Of a stretch of DNA of 64,000 nucleotides, positions 19,546 through 33,136 are shown piece after piece. Below the pieces are notes generated by a model. The model had not been told where the DNA came from. It saw only the letters and a list, made by a program, of their open reading frames with translations, and did no database searches. A program made the position numbers and the translations under genes. This stretch comes from Rhizomys pruinosus. Lineage: Eukaryota; Chordata; Mammalia; Rodentia; Spalacidae. Where the stretch lies: contig VZQC01005689.1 in the NCBI GenBank assembly GCA_009823505.1, positions 64,593 to 128,592 of the forward strand, written 5' to 3'. Within the stretch, counting starts at the first letter, position 1, and every line of letters starts with the position of its first letter.

Positions 19546-20631
19546 GGCTCTGGGGTCTCTCCTCTCTTTCAACCACCATTGACTGTTTTGCTATTAAATA
19601 TATCACAAGGAGTTTTACTCATATCTGGGCTATAAATATTATCTACATTAAAAGTGAAAAATTCTTCTAAGTTTATTTTGATGGTGACATTTCCAGTATT
19701 GTGATCATGAAGGTGTGTATTAATAACCAAATGTACTAATGTGTTTAATTATGAAAATAACGATCAAGTTAGGGACTATCATCTCTATCGCTCATGAGCC
19801 TGTTTGTCCTCAACCTCTTTAAAGCTGTCTCCCCTGACAAAGGCCTTTATTCGTTATTTTACAATGTACCTTTGGCCAGAAGCCTCAGAGATACTATCTA
19901 GCAGAGTGTGGTAAGCAGTTCTATTGCTAATTAAGTAGTATTTCCTCATTCAGCTCATAGTTCTTAAAATCCAGCTGCATTTTTGCACATAATTTGGTTT
20001 TTCAAGAGGGAAACAGATGTTAAATGAATAAACCATCCAAATAAATAACAAACTTTAATGAGAAAGAAAGTAGAGTGCTTATCCGTCATAGGTGTAGCTA
20101 GGTAAGATGCCATATTTGGTAATAAAATTCAAGAAACCTAATTAAATTTGAATTTCATATAAATAACATTTATCATAATTATAACCCATGCAATATTTGG
20201 GATACACCATGTTGATGCTAACAAAATGATGTACTTATTATCTGAATTAAAAATAAATATTTAAAAAAATATCTCCTTGGTCATCTTTGGGAGGAGGGCA
20301 ATAGTTGTAGTTTCAGATATGCATGCCCCAACCCAAACCCCAACTCTTCATCCTGTGCTGTTAAGACAAAGTCAGTAATTTTCCCTCTAATTTACACACT
20401 AATCTTCCTGGTTAGAGTCTTCTTAGCACAATAAATCCATTTTCCCCAAAAGATAGGCTCCATGTGTCCCTGATTCCCCCCAGGATTGAACTATTGGTAC
20501 AATACATTCACCACTCATCTCCCAATTGGTCTCCTTTATGTACTTCTGCATGAACTCAAAAACATCTTTGTAATCATCTGATCCAGATGAAAGTCCAAAA
20601 ATAACAGCAAATGCCTAGCGCCAACTTTTAT

Positions 20632-20634
<3 letters not shown>

Positions 20635-20679
<45 letters not shown>
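20635..20679 (+). repeat. (CA)n microsatellite
   Basis: About 22 perfect ca units. Confidence 0.97.
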
Positions 20680-20851
20680 CATGTAATCTATGATTTGTCA
20701 GTATAGCCTGGCATTTCTGTTCAGTGGTCTGTTAGTACAGTGAAAACCTTGATTTGGGTTATATACACTTGAGGCTAGGTGGTAATTATGATATGTTTTC
20801 TAAAGCTTTGCAAATCAATAAGCTATTTATGGCATTGATCTTACGTCTTTG

Positions 20852-21015
20852 AGATCTTTCTTTTTTGTTTTACTTTGCTTTGCTTTGCCTTGTTTCTTCA
20901 GGCAAGGTCTTGCCATGTAGGTCAGGATATCTGAAACTCCCCATGTAGCTCAGGCTGGCCTCAAACTCCTGATCCTCCTGCCTTAGATTTCAAGTGCTGA
21001 AATACATTTTAAAGC
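20852..21015 (-). repeat. Old B1-like SINE
   Basis: ggcaaggtcttgccatgtag, then catgtagctcaggctggcct, caaactcctgatcctcctgc, and a degraded 5' end. The T-rich left edge fits a reverse-complement poly-A. Confidence 0.7.
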
Positions 21016-21156
21016 AAAATAGCTCGTCCCTGCAGTGACAGTTAGCAGGGTTTATTATGGTCTGAAATGACCTATCATTCTTTCTTCACTCATCTTATAT
21101 TAAGAAGCCCCTCAAATAATCATAGCATTCAAGCTAACTAAAGAAAATGAAATTTG

Positions 21157-21402
21157 GGGCTGGCGAGATGGCTCAGCAGTTAAGAGCACCGACTGCTCTT
21201 GCAGAGGACCGGGGTTCAATTCCCAGCACCCACATGGGGGCTAAGAACCATCTTTAACTTCAGTTCCAGGGGAATCCAACGCCCTCTTCTGACCTCTGCG
21301 GCATTGCACGACACGGGTGCACTATCTTACATGCAGACAGTACACTCATACACATAAAAAATAAAGAAAAAAAGAATCTTGACTTAAAAAAAAAAAAAAA
21401 CA
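21157..21402 (+). repeat. B2 SINE, full length, target duplication
   Basis: ggggctggcgagatggctca through cacataaaaaataaag and an A-tail. Target duplication aaagaaaatgaaatttg at 21140-21156 and 21403-21419, without mismatch. A fairly young copy. Confidence 0.95.
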
Positions 21403-22517
21403 AAAGAAAATGAAATTTGAGATTCTTTGTACCCAGGGGCAGGATGGAGTGAAATAGCCTTGCACTCAAAATTTTCAGCCTACACAGGGATGGTAGAAAT
21501 ATTTTAATTTCTTCTCAGATTCTGTACAGAAATCTGCATTTATGGTGTTGTATAGAATCTTAGGATAGGATCACATCATTTCTGTGTGTGTGGAATGGCT
21601 ACCCTTTTTAGATGCAAATGCCGAAGCCATGCAGTGCTAAATGTTCTCCCTGCCTAACAGATAGACATTGCACCTTCTCTGCCCCCCCCCCGAGTCTGCT
21701 GCAGGATGATGACTGCTCATTTATTAATGAATTTAGCCTGCATTTAGAGGTCATGCTTTAAAGAAAGGCTGCATTGTTTTAAGAAATGTTCCATGTAGGA
21801 ATTCAAAGTCATAAGTCTAAAATCCAGAAGGTTATCAGAAAAAAAATTTCAGAAAGTGAGAGAAGTTAGATAAACGTAAGACACTTTGTCCTGTGTTAAA
21901 AAGTTGCATCAACAAATAGTGAATGGAAGGAATGTGGTTAAAGGCAAGAAAAGCTATGTTAAACAGTCCTCACTCAGTGACGTGGGTACTGCTATTGTCA
22001 GGATAAGGTCCAGGAATAACTCCTCTCACATCCCTGTGTTCAGAATGAGAAGGCCTCTTCTCTTGAGTAACAAGGAACTTTCAGACATCAAACAAAGAAT
22101 GTTCACACACAGCAGTTGATGGCTCAAAATTCTCTCAAGGAAAATAGTGAGCTGACCTTTAATATATCAGATTAATCCGTGGAATGTCGAGTCCATGGCA
22201 TATAATGTCGACTTTCCCATCCAAGAGATATCAAATGAGGGCAGAATTATAAATGGCACTTTCCTGCAAATGACTATGAGTAATAGTCATAGAACGTTAT
22301 TCCTCCTGGCAAGAATCTGAGAAAGATTTTTCATATCCTCTTTTCTGTCTCTAAAATAGTTGGAAGAAAGATAAAATGGGAATCATTGTATCTTTGGAAA
22401 AAGAAAAGGGGAAGCAAGGACGGTATCTGTCATTAATGGACCCATTCTTTATAACCTTGTGAGGTCATTAAAATAATATAAAGTCGAAGTAATAATGGAT
22501 CTTGGGGTTCCTTTTTA

Positions 22518-22888
22518 AAAAATATTTTATTTACTATTTTTTATGTGTATGGGTGGATTGTCTGCATGAAGACAAGTGCACCTGTGCTGTGAAATGCCTA
22601 TGGAGGTGAGAAGAGAGAATCAGATGCCCCAGAACTGGAGTCACAGACAGTTGTAAGCCACCATGTGGGTGCTGGGAACTGAACCTGGGTCATCTACAAA
22701 AAGAGATGGCCTAGCAGTTAAGAGCTCTGACTGCTCTTACAGAGGACCTAGGTTCCATCTCCAGCACCCACATGTTGGCTGAGGTCCATCTTTTATTCCA
22801 GTTCCAGGGGAATCTGACACCCTCTTCTGACCTCTGCGGCATTGTTCAACACGGGTGCACAAACCTACATGCAGACAGTACATTCACA

Positions 22889-22943
<55 letters not shown>

Positions 22944-22985
22944 AAAGAAGCCAGTATTCTTAACCACTGAGCCATCTTTTTAGCC
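22518..22985 (-). repeat. B3-like SINE split by a B2
   Basis: Minus-strand B3 (atgtgtatgggtggattgtc to gaacctgggtcatctacaaa, 22518-22697), continuing after the insertion as cagtattcttaaccactgag and ccatctttttagcccc (22950-22985). Confidence 0.88.
22700..22948 (+). repeat. B2 SINE nested in a B3, with (AAAT)n tail
   Basis: gagatggcctagcagttaag through ctacatgcagacagtacatt, then an (aaat)n tail of about 15 units. The short repeated aaaaag on each side is consistent with a target duplication. Confidence 0.92.
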
Positions 22986-24227
22986 CCAGATCTGATGGTT
23001 CTTAATGGTTAACAAAGTACCTGTTTTATCATATTGTCAGGGACTCTTGAGTAAAGTGTTTTCTCTGTGCTCTGGTTGATGATTTTGTATCCAGGTACAA
23101 TGACTAAAACAGAGAAAGGAGGCATTTATGCAGTGTCTGACTCCAGCATACTAGAACTTTCCTCTTCCCTTTGCAATTGACTTCTTATGGATGATACTGC
23201 ATTCAGAGAGGATATGAAAAGCAGTCGAATAGAGAGTCCTTTCCCCAAACCCTGTCAGGATGTGGGCTATACTTTATATATATCCTCTGCCTTCCCTACA
23301 AGAGTCTTGTATAGTTCTTAAAAAATAGAAAGTATTTGATAAACATATGGTGATTTAGCGATATGTCTGTGGAGACAAAATTGTTTTCTGGAAAGAACAT
23401 AGTATTCAGAATCTATAGGCTTGACTTCTACACCAGCCACTGCAAGTAAGGATTGAGATGAACTGGATGTAATCATACTTTAATTCATTCCAGAACATCA
23501 CATCTGGCCCACCCCACTGGTAGGTAGGTGGCAGGTAGGTGGAGATGGTAATTATTTGATTCTTCAAACCAGCCAGGTAGGACATGAAATGGCAAGAGTC
23601 CCTCAGGCCAAGCCCCTCAGCCACCAGCAGTCCAGTTCTTTCATCCTAGTGTATCACGGTATTACAATTACATTCTCCATGTGCCATCAAATGAAATTGG
23701 TTAGGGTATGCTTTTGGTAAGCTAGGTAAGGATTTAAGTTATAAGGAAAAATGATTAGTCTGACAGCTATTTTTAGAACGTAGAGAATGCATGCACCGGG
23801 CTTGAAAATTGATTATTTTTCTATGTAAGTCTACTTTAAAAATTCCATGGAAATTATGCGAGGATTGATTTAATTGCCTTGGAGAATAGAATGCTCACAA
23901 ATAAGTGAGTCAAGCTTAGCATTCTCTCTCTATATGCTTTTGTAGCAACCTTCGGAATGGTTGCAGATTAGTTTATTGATGGCACCAAACAATACCTTCT
24001 GCCTATCCACCTTCTTTGAAAGGTGACCTGACAGTTGTTCTCATCCAAAGTCTGCCTGTTTCCCTACTGTTGAATCTGAGCTGCCTTTGTGCATTGCTTT
24101 GGCTATTAGACAGTCACTTTGATTTTGATGCTATACCTTAAAAGGCCAAGACTACTTCCATTCTTGCTCAAGGATCCTCACTTGTACTGTGAGAAAAGTC
24201 CAGGAGAGTCTGGTAGAAGATCAGAAA

Positions 24228-24530
24228 GCACAGCTGGGGAGATGGCTTGGGCAATAACCTGCTTGTTGCACACGAATGAGGACCTGAATTCACATCTCCA
24301 GAACCAGGTAAAAAGCCAAATGTACTAACACACACATTTAACCCCAGTGCTGCAGAGCCAGATACATGTTGATACTTGCAGCTTGCTGGCCAGCCAGCCT
24401 AGCTTGGTCTTTGAGGTTCGGACTCAGAGGAAAGTCCTATCTCAACAAATAAGGTGCAAAATGATTGAGAAAGACACCCAAAATCAATCTGTTACCCCCT
24501 GCATGTCACACAAAGAAGATGAGAAATGAT
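24228..24530 (+). repeat. B4-type SINE (tRNA-B1 heterodimer family)
   Basis: agctggggagatggcttggg, then gaggacctgaattcacatct, aaccccagtgctgcagagc, cttgctggccagccagccta and cctatctcaacaaataaggt, with the closing gaaagacacccaaaatcaat. This is the layout of rodent B4. Confidence 0.8.
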
Positions 24531-24593
24531 ATGTAAATGAACCCAGTTTTCTCAGCCATTTCCATCCTTCTGAACATATGGGAGATAGCTAAG

Positions 24594-24658
24594 TCCCAAG
24601 ATCAGCAGAGTCAACTCCCAAGATCAGCAGAGTTGACTCCCAAGATCAGCCATCAACT
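24594..24658 (+). repeat. Short tandem repeat, 22-nt unit
   Basis: About three tandem copies of a unit containing cccaagatcagcagagt; the last copy is truncated. Confidence 0.85.
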
Positions 24659-24929
24659 CCAGGAATACACAACTGACTGTGTATAAGAGATAGAGCCGAG
24701 ATAAGAGCAGAAGTCAAACGTAGATGACTTACACATGACATGAGCAATGATAAATACTTATTGTTAGAAGTCACAGAGGTTCTGAATGGTTAGTTACACA
24801 TCAATTGATAACTGATACACAGTCATCTAAGAATCCTGTTTCTTCACACTCTGATGCAATGGAAAATGACCATTTAGCTCATTTATACGAATGTACATTG
24901 ATCTGTACATTTAACAAATTGTTATTAAT

Positions 24930-25045
24930 CAGAGTCATGTATGGTAACATCTGAAACCCCAGCACTTGAAAGGCTGAAGCAGGAGGATATTGAGATCAAG
25001 GAGCCTGGGCTATATGTAGCAGTGAAATTCCATCAACTAATGGTT
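24930..25045 (+). repeat. Old B1/B4 3' part
   Basis: catgtatggtaacatctgaa, then accccagcacttgaaaggct, gaagcaggaggatattgaga and gagcctgggctatatgtagc. Confidence 0.6.
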
Positions 25046-25247
25046 GATTTCCCAACAGAGCTCCAATGCTGCACTTTTATCTCATATGGTTTAGGGCCCA
25101 GCTATGTTAGTATATTTTATCATTAGTGAAAACCTCCCATGCTCTAAATTTTCAATCATCATTCTCTTATGGGAATCTCTAGTCCCTCTCCCCCATCAAA
25201 CACCAACTGCCACCACTAATCACAGAAAACCCCACAAGATTTGCTTC

Positions 25248-25261
25248 TAAACACACACACA

Positions 25262-25315
<54 letters not shown>

Positions 25316-25321
25316 CACACT
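25248..25321 (+). repeat. (CA)n microsatellite
   Basis: Almost uninterrupted ca run with two single-base interruptions. Confidence 0.97.
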
Positions 25322-25889
25322 TCCACCTCTGTGCATGTGTTCCTGCTAGCCACTCCCCAGGAAGCTTTCAATTACAGCCTCACATTATTTCACCTTTCTG
25401 TCAATGTCCATGGCCACATCTATACTTTGGTTGAGTGAACAGTGGGTTTCATCTGACAGAAAAACATTCAGTACGAATAGTGACTGCTTGGTGCACAGCA
25501 CTGAAGAATTAAAGCTGTATATCCGTTAAGGAGCAGCATGCTGAAATCAATCAGTAATGGTAGATGTGGACCTGAAATAAGGAACTATCTATTCTATCCT
25601 AGATAGATTATCTTGCCTTGATATCTATCAATTTTCCCAAGTCTATTATAATTTCTTTACAAGCAGGACCTGCATTTCTCTCAGAAAATAAATTGTCACT
25701 GTATAGGTCATTAAGGGCACAGAGGATGTTTCGAAATAGTTCCTATACCTGTTACTAATAATCAAGGGGGAAAGTTACCTCCTGGGGAATTCATTCCCAA
25801 GGCCTAGGGTCAATTACACTGTCACGCTTGCTTGCTTTCAGTTATCAGTTTGAGCAGCAACTGGACCATAAACTATGCCTCCTCATTAT

Positions 25890-26043
25890 TATTTTTTTGT
25901 CTTTTCGAGACAGGGTCTCCCTGTAGTCCCAGGCTGTCCCAGAACTTGCTCTGTAGACCAGGCTGGCCTTGAACTCACAAAGATCCACCTGCCTCTGCCT
26001 CCCAAGTGCTAGGATTAGAGGCATGCGCCACCATGCCCAGCAC
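25890..26043 (-). repeat. B1 SINE
   Basis: ttttttgtcttttcgagaca through gaggcatgcgccaccatgcc; full length, minus. Confidence 0.93.
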
Positions 26044-26724
26044 CACCCCATTTTTAACCACCAAACTTCTTTTCAATATCGTGTTTAAAATTCTGAAATA
26101 CATAAAAAATGATAGACCATGAAACCTTATGCATTTTCGAAGACTTTTTGCATATTCACTTCCTAAGTGTTTCACTTTTATTTTTTTTTCTATTCAAACA
26201 TATTTTGTATTAAAAGAATCAAATGTGTCATTCTCATGGGCACACAATCATCTTGTTTATTACCAAATGATTCATACAAATTAGTAATGGAAGAAATCTG
26301 GCCTCTTTGGGAGCAGTAAACAATTTGTACAAAACATTCTCTAAAATGTAGTTGAAGTTTATCTCAAAAGATTATTGATTTGTGAAATTGTACCGGGTTT
26401 CTATAACAGGAAACGAAGACTATATTATTGGGGTATAATCAAAAGACTACATTCTGCATTGCCCAAGTACCCCAAATATGAAATCCTCAGTATAGACTCA
26501 CAACATTCTTGGAAGTTGATGGTTAATAAATAAACACAAGGGAAGTGTTTCCTGTCCTAATGCGGTGATTCCTGTTTGGAGGGAACTCTTGGCTCTCTGA
26601 GCTTATGTTTTCATTTGCAAAAGCAGTTTATTCAGAACTATGTCTCAGATCTAATACTCAGTAGTTAAGAAACTAGCTTGATATTTTTATTTCCAAAGTG
26701 CTTCATTTTACATATAACCTTTAT

Positions 26725-26905
26725 TTTTTTTGTCTTTCTTTAACTATAGCAACATGCATGGTACATAAATGTTACCATTTTAACCATTCTTAAATGTGCA
26801 GTACAATGTCATTAGCTACATCCACATTCTTGTGCAACCATCACCAGAAAATGAAACTCTGTCCCCATTAAACATCAATATCTTCCTATTTCTTTTCTCT
26901 TGAGT
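26725..26905. mobile_element. Old L1 (L1M-type) 3' fragment
   Basis: ttaccattttaaccattctt, then tgcagtacaatgtcattagc, acatccacattcttgtgcaa, ccatcaccag and aactctgtccccattaaaca match a well-known ancient L1 3' sequence. Confidence 0.6.
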
Positions 26906-26984
26906 AGCATCCCTTTATTTAAAGAGACATATCAAATGCCTGACACCAAGTGTGCATGCAGTAATTTAGCCATCATAGTGAGTT

Positions 26985-27215
26985 TCTTAGACAATAGATA
27001 GCATTTACTGACCACTGTGCTGTGCTAGATTTAACCTTTACTATGATTAGTCCATCTAGTCCTCAAAATAATACCCAACATAGGTCCCCTTTTCTCCACA
27101 AATGAGGGAATTGAGGCATGTATCTTGTTCAAGACCACCCTGCTTGTAAACCATAAAGACAAGATTTAATCGCAAGTTTTCCAGCTCCAAAGCTTATGGC
27201 TTCCCTGAGTTCTTC
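26985..27215 (+). repeat. MIR SINE (ancient)
   Basis: atagcatttactgaccactg and tgtgctgtgctagatttaac, then cctcaaaataatacccaaca, a cacaaatgagggaattgagg segment and gacaagatttaatcgcaag. MIR order, diverged. Confidence 0.75.
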
Positions 27216-28408
27216 TCCACCACAGCTCTTTCTTATCATAGTCTCCGTGATTCCTCAAAACCACAGATATAAACATTTCTAGGTTTGCTTTCACAGCTTT
27301 GGTTACTCGTCTCTGGACCATAATCTTCACCACCTATATGTATATCTCTCTCCAAAACTCAAACTCCATTCTACATTATGATAGCAATAAGAAAAATAAG
27401 GCAGAAAAAAGGATAAATAAGGCTATATAATCACAACAACAAACATCATTACTGCATAAGGGTACATCACAATTAGAACAACAGGCATCCACTTAGTTTT
27501 TCAGTCTCCTAAGTAAGTTAGGGATAGCAGATCTAGGCTGGGTCTTGCTCTGTGTTATTTATCCTTAGCTCAAGAAAGTGAGTTAGTCCAGGCAATTCTT
27601 TCCTAGCAGGAGGACAAGCAAACTACATACAAGGCTCCTTAGGATTTAGGTCATTAAAAGAGGCGTTTTGTCACTTCTGAGATATCTCTGCATTTTATTG
27701 GATGAAAGTTCAACATCTACAAAGATGTGGATACAGGGTTGGGTAAGGAATTTGAGATGATAATACAATTGACGTCACCAGGTTCTGCTGTTTCTTCTTC
27801 TCATCTCCTTCTGTATCATGAATTATCATGAACCCTATTTACCTCCATAAGTTCAACTGTCGTGTCTATAAAGATAATATCCAAATGGTAATCTATAGTC
27901 CTTCGCTTGACGTTATCATGCAAATATCCTTTCCTTCCACGACCTTAACTATCATTTTCAAAACAGAAACTGGCATTACCTATTTCACTTATTTATCTGT
28001 ACCCAAACCAATTTTTCTTTCTATCAAGGGATTTGCTAGTGCCATCTGGTACGTAAGGTTTCTTCCCAATATCATCTTCCCTATATCTTCCACTCCATAA
28101 GACAATTTCCCAACAACCAAGAATTCTCACACTCCAAATGTCATCAGTTAGAATTTAGGTAATGAAGAGATCCCAGTTGTACCAACCAAAAATGCATTCA
28201 TACTTTAACATCACTCGAGACGCAAACTCATCCTAGATGAGAACCACAACTGGCCCAGCCTATCCTGATCACAAACTGAACTTCAGAGGCATTCATGATG
28301 CTGTGTGACCGCTTCCTGCTTCCAGGGGTAGATGAGTAGGAAACCATGGTGTGTTGAAATTAAATTCATCAGATCCCTTTATTCACTACACTTGACCCTG
28401 AGACTTTT

Positions 28409-28634
28409 TTCAAATGTTTTTTTAAATTTATTCTTATGTGTATGGATGTACTGTCTGCATGTAGGTTGGTTCACCCATGTCATGTGATGCTGCAGAGGTC
28501 AGAGGAGGGTGTCAGATTCCCCTGGAACTAGAGTTAAAGACAGTTCTCAGCCACCATGTGGGTGCTGGGGATCGAACCCGCATCCTCTGCAAGAGCAGTC
28601 GGCGCTCCTAACCACTAGGCCATCGCTCCAGCCC
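28409..28634 (-). repeat. B2 SINE, target duplication
   Basis: Minus B2 (ttatgtgtatggatgtactg through gccatcgctccagccc). Target duplication tgaccctgagactttt at 28393-28408 and 28635-28650. Confidence 0.95.
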
Positions 28635-30340
28635 TGACCCTGAGACTTTTATTGATGGAAAGTTTCAGGGATATTTATCAGTGTGTGGACTTTGAGGGAC
28701 CATTTGATCTATAAGGAAAATCAGACTAAGAAATGTCAGAAATTAAAGCTCCCAGCTAAAAGTTTCCTAGTCCATTCCTCCTGGCATGAGACTGAGTGGA
28801 TACATTGTTCTGTTTAATTATTATATAACCTTCTCACAGACTAAAATAATTCCATTTATTTTTCATAGTTTAGTTCAAGGAGAAGGACATCAAATTGCTG
28901 GATAGAAAGCACTGAAGGACAGCAGTTATTCACCATGTACTTACTGTACAGAAAATAAATCTGTTGATTATTTACAATGACTAAAATTTGCAGAGGAAAA
29001 AAAATCTTCATGAGTAATTAATCAATGTCAGTCTCTATTTACCATTGTTGTTAGTAACTACATGGGCCCCTCTGTCTAGAATTGATACTACCCAGGCTCA
29101 CCAACCTGCTAGCTCTCCAAAGGCTGGACTAATATCAAGACACAAAGTATTAGAGAAGAAGCTAAGAATTCATCTCTTCTTTTACTGGTGTCCATGGCAG
29201 GGTGCAAAATAGAAAAGCCTCCTCAGGCCAAATTTTATCATTGAATTCCTCCAAGCACAGGTGGGAACATGCACAAATAGCAAATAAAAACTTTGAGAGG
29301 AGATCCTAAGATATATTAGGAAGCAACCAAAATTCAACAGGGGTGGAAGGACCACTAATTGCCAGTGCATCAATAGCAAGTACTAACTGTAATAGATAAC
29401 TGGGGCTCAATCCTGATGGGGAGTTCTGGGAGACTGGGGACAGCTGTACTCAACCAACATCATCTCTTCAAGGGGCAAGGAAGCAATCTGATTTAAGTGT
29501 GTCTCCCTCGGTCTGACTCCCTGCCACTTTCTCTGCTATTCTCCTACAGGATGTAGCCATCCTGTAGAGAGGGATGGCAGAGGGGGTCAAACGTTTCAGA
29601 TTGGCAACATGTCTTCACGTGGATAAGAATGTGATACTAGAGGCATCTGTATGACTCAGAGCAAAATCCCCCATGTTCTACTCCCCCTTGCCCTTGGGCT
29701 TCTATTGCCTCTTTTCTTTTGAGCTGTTTTTGGCATTCAAGAAGGAAACTCCTTCAACTTGGGATTCCACTGCTTTACATTTCCCATCAATGAAACATAG
29801 ATACCAGGAATCAAAGGTTCTTGAGGTCGCTCAAACAAATACCTTTCATTTCAATTTTCATCTAATCATTTCCTCCTGAGAGAGAACTTAATGGTCAGAA
29901 ATATTTTTATGCTTTTGAGCACTGCTGTAGATTCTACTAGTTGAAGATAGGAGTTCGTGGATCCTCATTTGATATTCAAAGGAAGAATGCTAAGTTCAGG
30001 CTAACAGGTGGGTGAGCTTAGTGAGAGAGGCAGCAGAACTTTAACATACAGGGGAATCTTCACGTTTCTAAATCAGGAATCGTTTTCATATAATTTATCT
30101 CAACACATGAATTGTACCATTTTCATGTGACAGTTGTTACTATTGTGAAAACTCACATAAATTAGTTTCAAAGTGCATAATCTATTAATCCCTGTCATTA
30201 TATGCTTTTTAGATAATAACCTAAAATATTACATTTAATTGTGAGAGGTTAAAATGGGGATTTCCATAGCAAACGGTTTGAAAACCATTTATATAACTGT
30301 TGGAAAACACAAAAGGAGAACTAATCCTAACAATGTGACT

Positions 30341-30341
<1 letters not shown>

Positions 30342-30379
<38 letters not shown>
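30342..30379 (+). repeat. (TG)n microsatellite
   Basis: About 19 tg units. Confidence 0.97.
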
Positions 30380-30380
<1 letters not shown>

Positions 30381-31036
30381 TGTTTCCTGTAGTCCAACTG
30401 CTTCCTGAGTATTATTAAATGCCACAGGGACTACATTGAACTATTTATTAAGCATTTATTGATCAGATTCTGCTACTAAAAGACAAGACTCTGGCTCCCT
30501 GTGAAGCTCATCTTTATAAAATATTATACATGTTAACACTTAAGTACAGAGACAGAGAAGACCAGTGAAGTAGAATACATCTGCCATGCCATTTAGTGAT
30601 GCACTCATCCTTATGACAATTCAGGGACACACAGATATTCAAGTTCCACTGCCTAGATTCTGCAAGGAGGGTTACCCAGTAGGGCTCAAGGGGTTTCCAA
30701 GGAACTATACAGGGGATTGTCTGTCCTTTTAATCTATAGAATGTTATCAACAAATTCTTGGAATGCTTTGAACAAGTCCTAATCAACAGTGAGGCTGTGA
30801 ATTCCAGGTCTTCTTGCAAACATCCTTCCCTCGCCTCCCTAACCCTGATATCCATGCTCAGATCCTGAACACTTTGTAGTTATGCATCTATATTTGACTA
30901 ATGGTTAAATATGCCACATGTCTTAAAGCAAAGGCCACTATTAAAGTGTGTGGTTCTCTTCCAGGTTTCGAAGGCTTGCACATGTGAATTGCGAGCACAT
31001 TCTAAATTCAGATTCATTTCTTGGACTCCTGTTTCT

Positions 31037-31252
31037 TTAGATATTTTATTTACTTATTTTATGTGTATGAGTGCTCTGCCTGCATGTGTGTAAGTGCGCC
31101 GGTGTAGTGCAGTGCCCACAGAGGACGTTGGTTCCCCTGGAACTGGACATCTGTAGATGGTGGATAACTGCCATGTGGGTACTGGGAATCAAACCCCGGG
31201 CTTCTGCAAAAACAGTCAGTGTTCTTAACCTCTAAGCCATCTCTTCAGCCTC
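31037..31252 (-). repeat. B3-like SINE
   Basis: tatttacttattttatgtgt, then gtgctctgcctgcatgtgtg, ggtactgggaatcaaacccc and taagccatctcttcagcc. Confidence 0.85.
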
Positions 31253-31744
31253 TATTATTATTTTGTATAAACTGAGCTTTCAACTTTGTCAATAGTTAGT
31301 TCATTAGTTTGTGGCACAACATTCTGAAAATGTTAAAGGCAAGCATGTAATTTTGTTGTTCTTACTATGAGACTTTGCTGCCCTCTGCTGGCAAGGTAAA
31401 ACAGTTTTCTGTAGTTGTTCTGAAAATCCCTTTTCCCCTTTTGCTTCCCCATGCTTCAGGTTCTTTTCTTTCCCAGATATAAATTTCTTTCTTATTTATC
31501 ATCCTAGCTTAATGACAATGGTTCATATTTTAGGATTTTTAAAACTGAAATGACATAGATATTTAATGCCTGTGTTTGAAATTTGTTACAATCCATAGCT
31601 ATCCTAAGCTCTGGGCCTCACTTCATACTCTTTGTACCCTCCTTTTTAAATACAAAATCCATAGAGCTGCATGAGGTCCTATCATTAAAGCCAAGTACAC
31701 ATAATATTACAAAGGTGGAGAAACTGGTTTTGCTTTGCCCTTAT

Positions 31745-31975
31745 TTTTTATTTTTTAATTTTTATTTATTATTTTTGTGTGTATGAGTGTACTCTTTGCA
31801 TGCAGGTTGGTGCACTGTTCTCATGCAATGCCGCTGAGGTCAGAAGAGAGCATTGGATTCCCCTAGAACTGGAGTTAAAGACAGTTCTTAGCCTCCATGT
31901 GGGTGCTGGGAATCAAACCCTGGTCCTCTGCAAGAGCAGTCGGCGCTCTTAAATGCTGGGCCATCTCTCCAGCCC
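31745..31975 (-). repeat. B2 SINE
   Basis: ttatttattatttttgtgtg through gggccatctctccagccc, flanked by near-identical gct(t/c)tgccctta. Confidence 0.92.
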
Positions 31976-32584
31976 CTGCTCTGCCCTTAATAGCACAGTA
32001 CACAGTATTCCACCTTTTTTTCCGAGACAGGGTCCCCCTAATGTGACTTGGGATGACATCAAACTCGTAACAACTCCTCTGACTCAAATTCCCAAATGCA
32101 ATGTTCTAACATTTAGTGCTCTGTTTGTGCTCACATCCTCTGACCAACAGCAGCAGAATCTCTGATATTAGATCCCTACAGGACTAATATGCATACTTTC
32201 CTTTGGGAAGGTCTCCTCCAACCAAGTATGTCACTAGGACTATAAAGGTACATTGAATTCATGTTCCAAAGACCGTTTTTGTAAACCATGTGAACATACA
32301 GCTGTGTAGTCACTGTTTCTAATACCATTTACACTCTTTCTTCACAAACACAAATCCATTTCTCCATCAATTTATTGTTTCAGAGTTAACATCATTTCTT
32401 AGTCAGGTTGCCTTTGGTATCTTTTTCCCCTTCGGTATTTATAACATGAATGAGTCTGCTTGAATATTTTGCCTCAATGCTTCTAAATAGATTATGAAGA
32501 ATATAGGTAAGAAAATGCATCAACTAACAGTGAATGAGTGCATTAAATTGGATTTAATTGAAAGATTGGGGAAAATTGTTCAGT

Positions 32585-32700
32585 AGCCTAGGTTGACCTT
32601 GAACTTGCTAGGAACCCCAGGTTGGACTCAGCTCTCATCATCCTCCTGCCTTAACTCCTCAAGAGCTGGGATTAAAAGCTGCTCTGCCATGTCTGGTGGA
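32585..32700 (-). repeat. Old B1 fragment
   Basis: tagcctaggttgaccttgaa, then catcatcctcctgccttaac and gagctgggattaaaagctgc. Confidence 0.65.
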
Positions 32701-32818
32701 AATTTTAGTTTCAAAGCAGCAGTCTATGCATTTTTAGAGATTGTGGCTATACTGCTAAGTGTCTACCAAACCTAACTTCCTGCTTGGCTGTAGTCATGTG
32801 ACTGAATTCTGTCCAATC

Positions 32819-33009
32819 TTTTTTTTAATGTGTATGAATGTACTGTCTGCATGTAGGTCTGTGCACCCGTGCCGTGCAATGCTGCGGAGGAGGTCAGAAG
32901 AGGCCGTCAGATTCCCCTGGAGCTGGAGTTAAAGATGGTTCTCAGCCGCCATGTGGGTGCTGGGGATCGAACCCTGGTCCTCTGCAAGAGCAGTCAGCGC
33001 TCTTAACTG
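32819..33009 (-). repeat. B2 SINE
   Basis: Minus B2 with ggtctgtgcacccgtgccgt and ggccatctctccagcccc, flanked by ccaatctt on both sides. Confidence 0.92.
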
Positions 33010-33136
33010 CTAGGCCATCTCTCCAGCCCCTGGCCAATCTTAAGGTGTACCTCATCCACGCTGGCCCAGAAATCCCTCCTTGGCAAGATCCTTTCTTCAG
33101 CCTCTTCCTGTAAGAAAACAATGTCAGACCTCGAAA

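Larger units (their letters stand above)
15580..24227. other. Gene-free block: SINEs, MIR, microsatellites
   Basis: Apart from the repeats listed separately, I recognise nothing in 15580-15841, 16036-17376, 18450-19334, 19546-20634, 21420-22517 or 22986-24227. ORFs here are short and lack homologous motifs. Confidence 0.55.
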
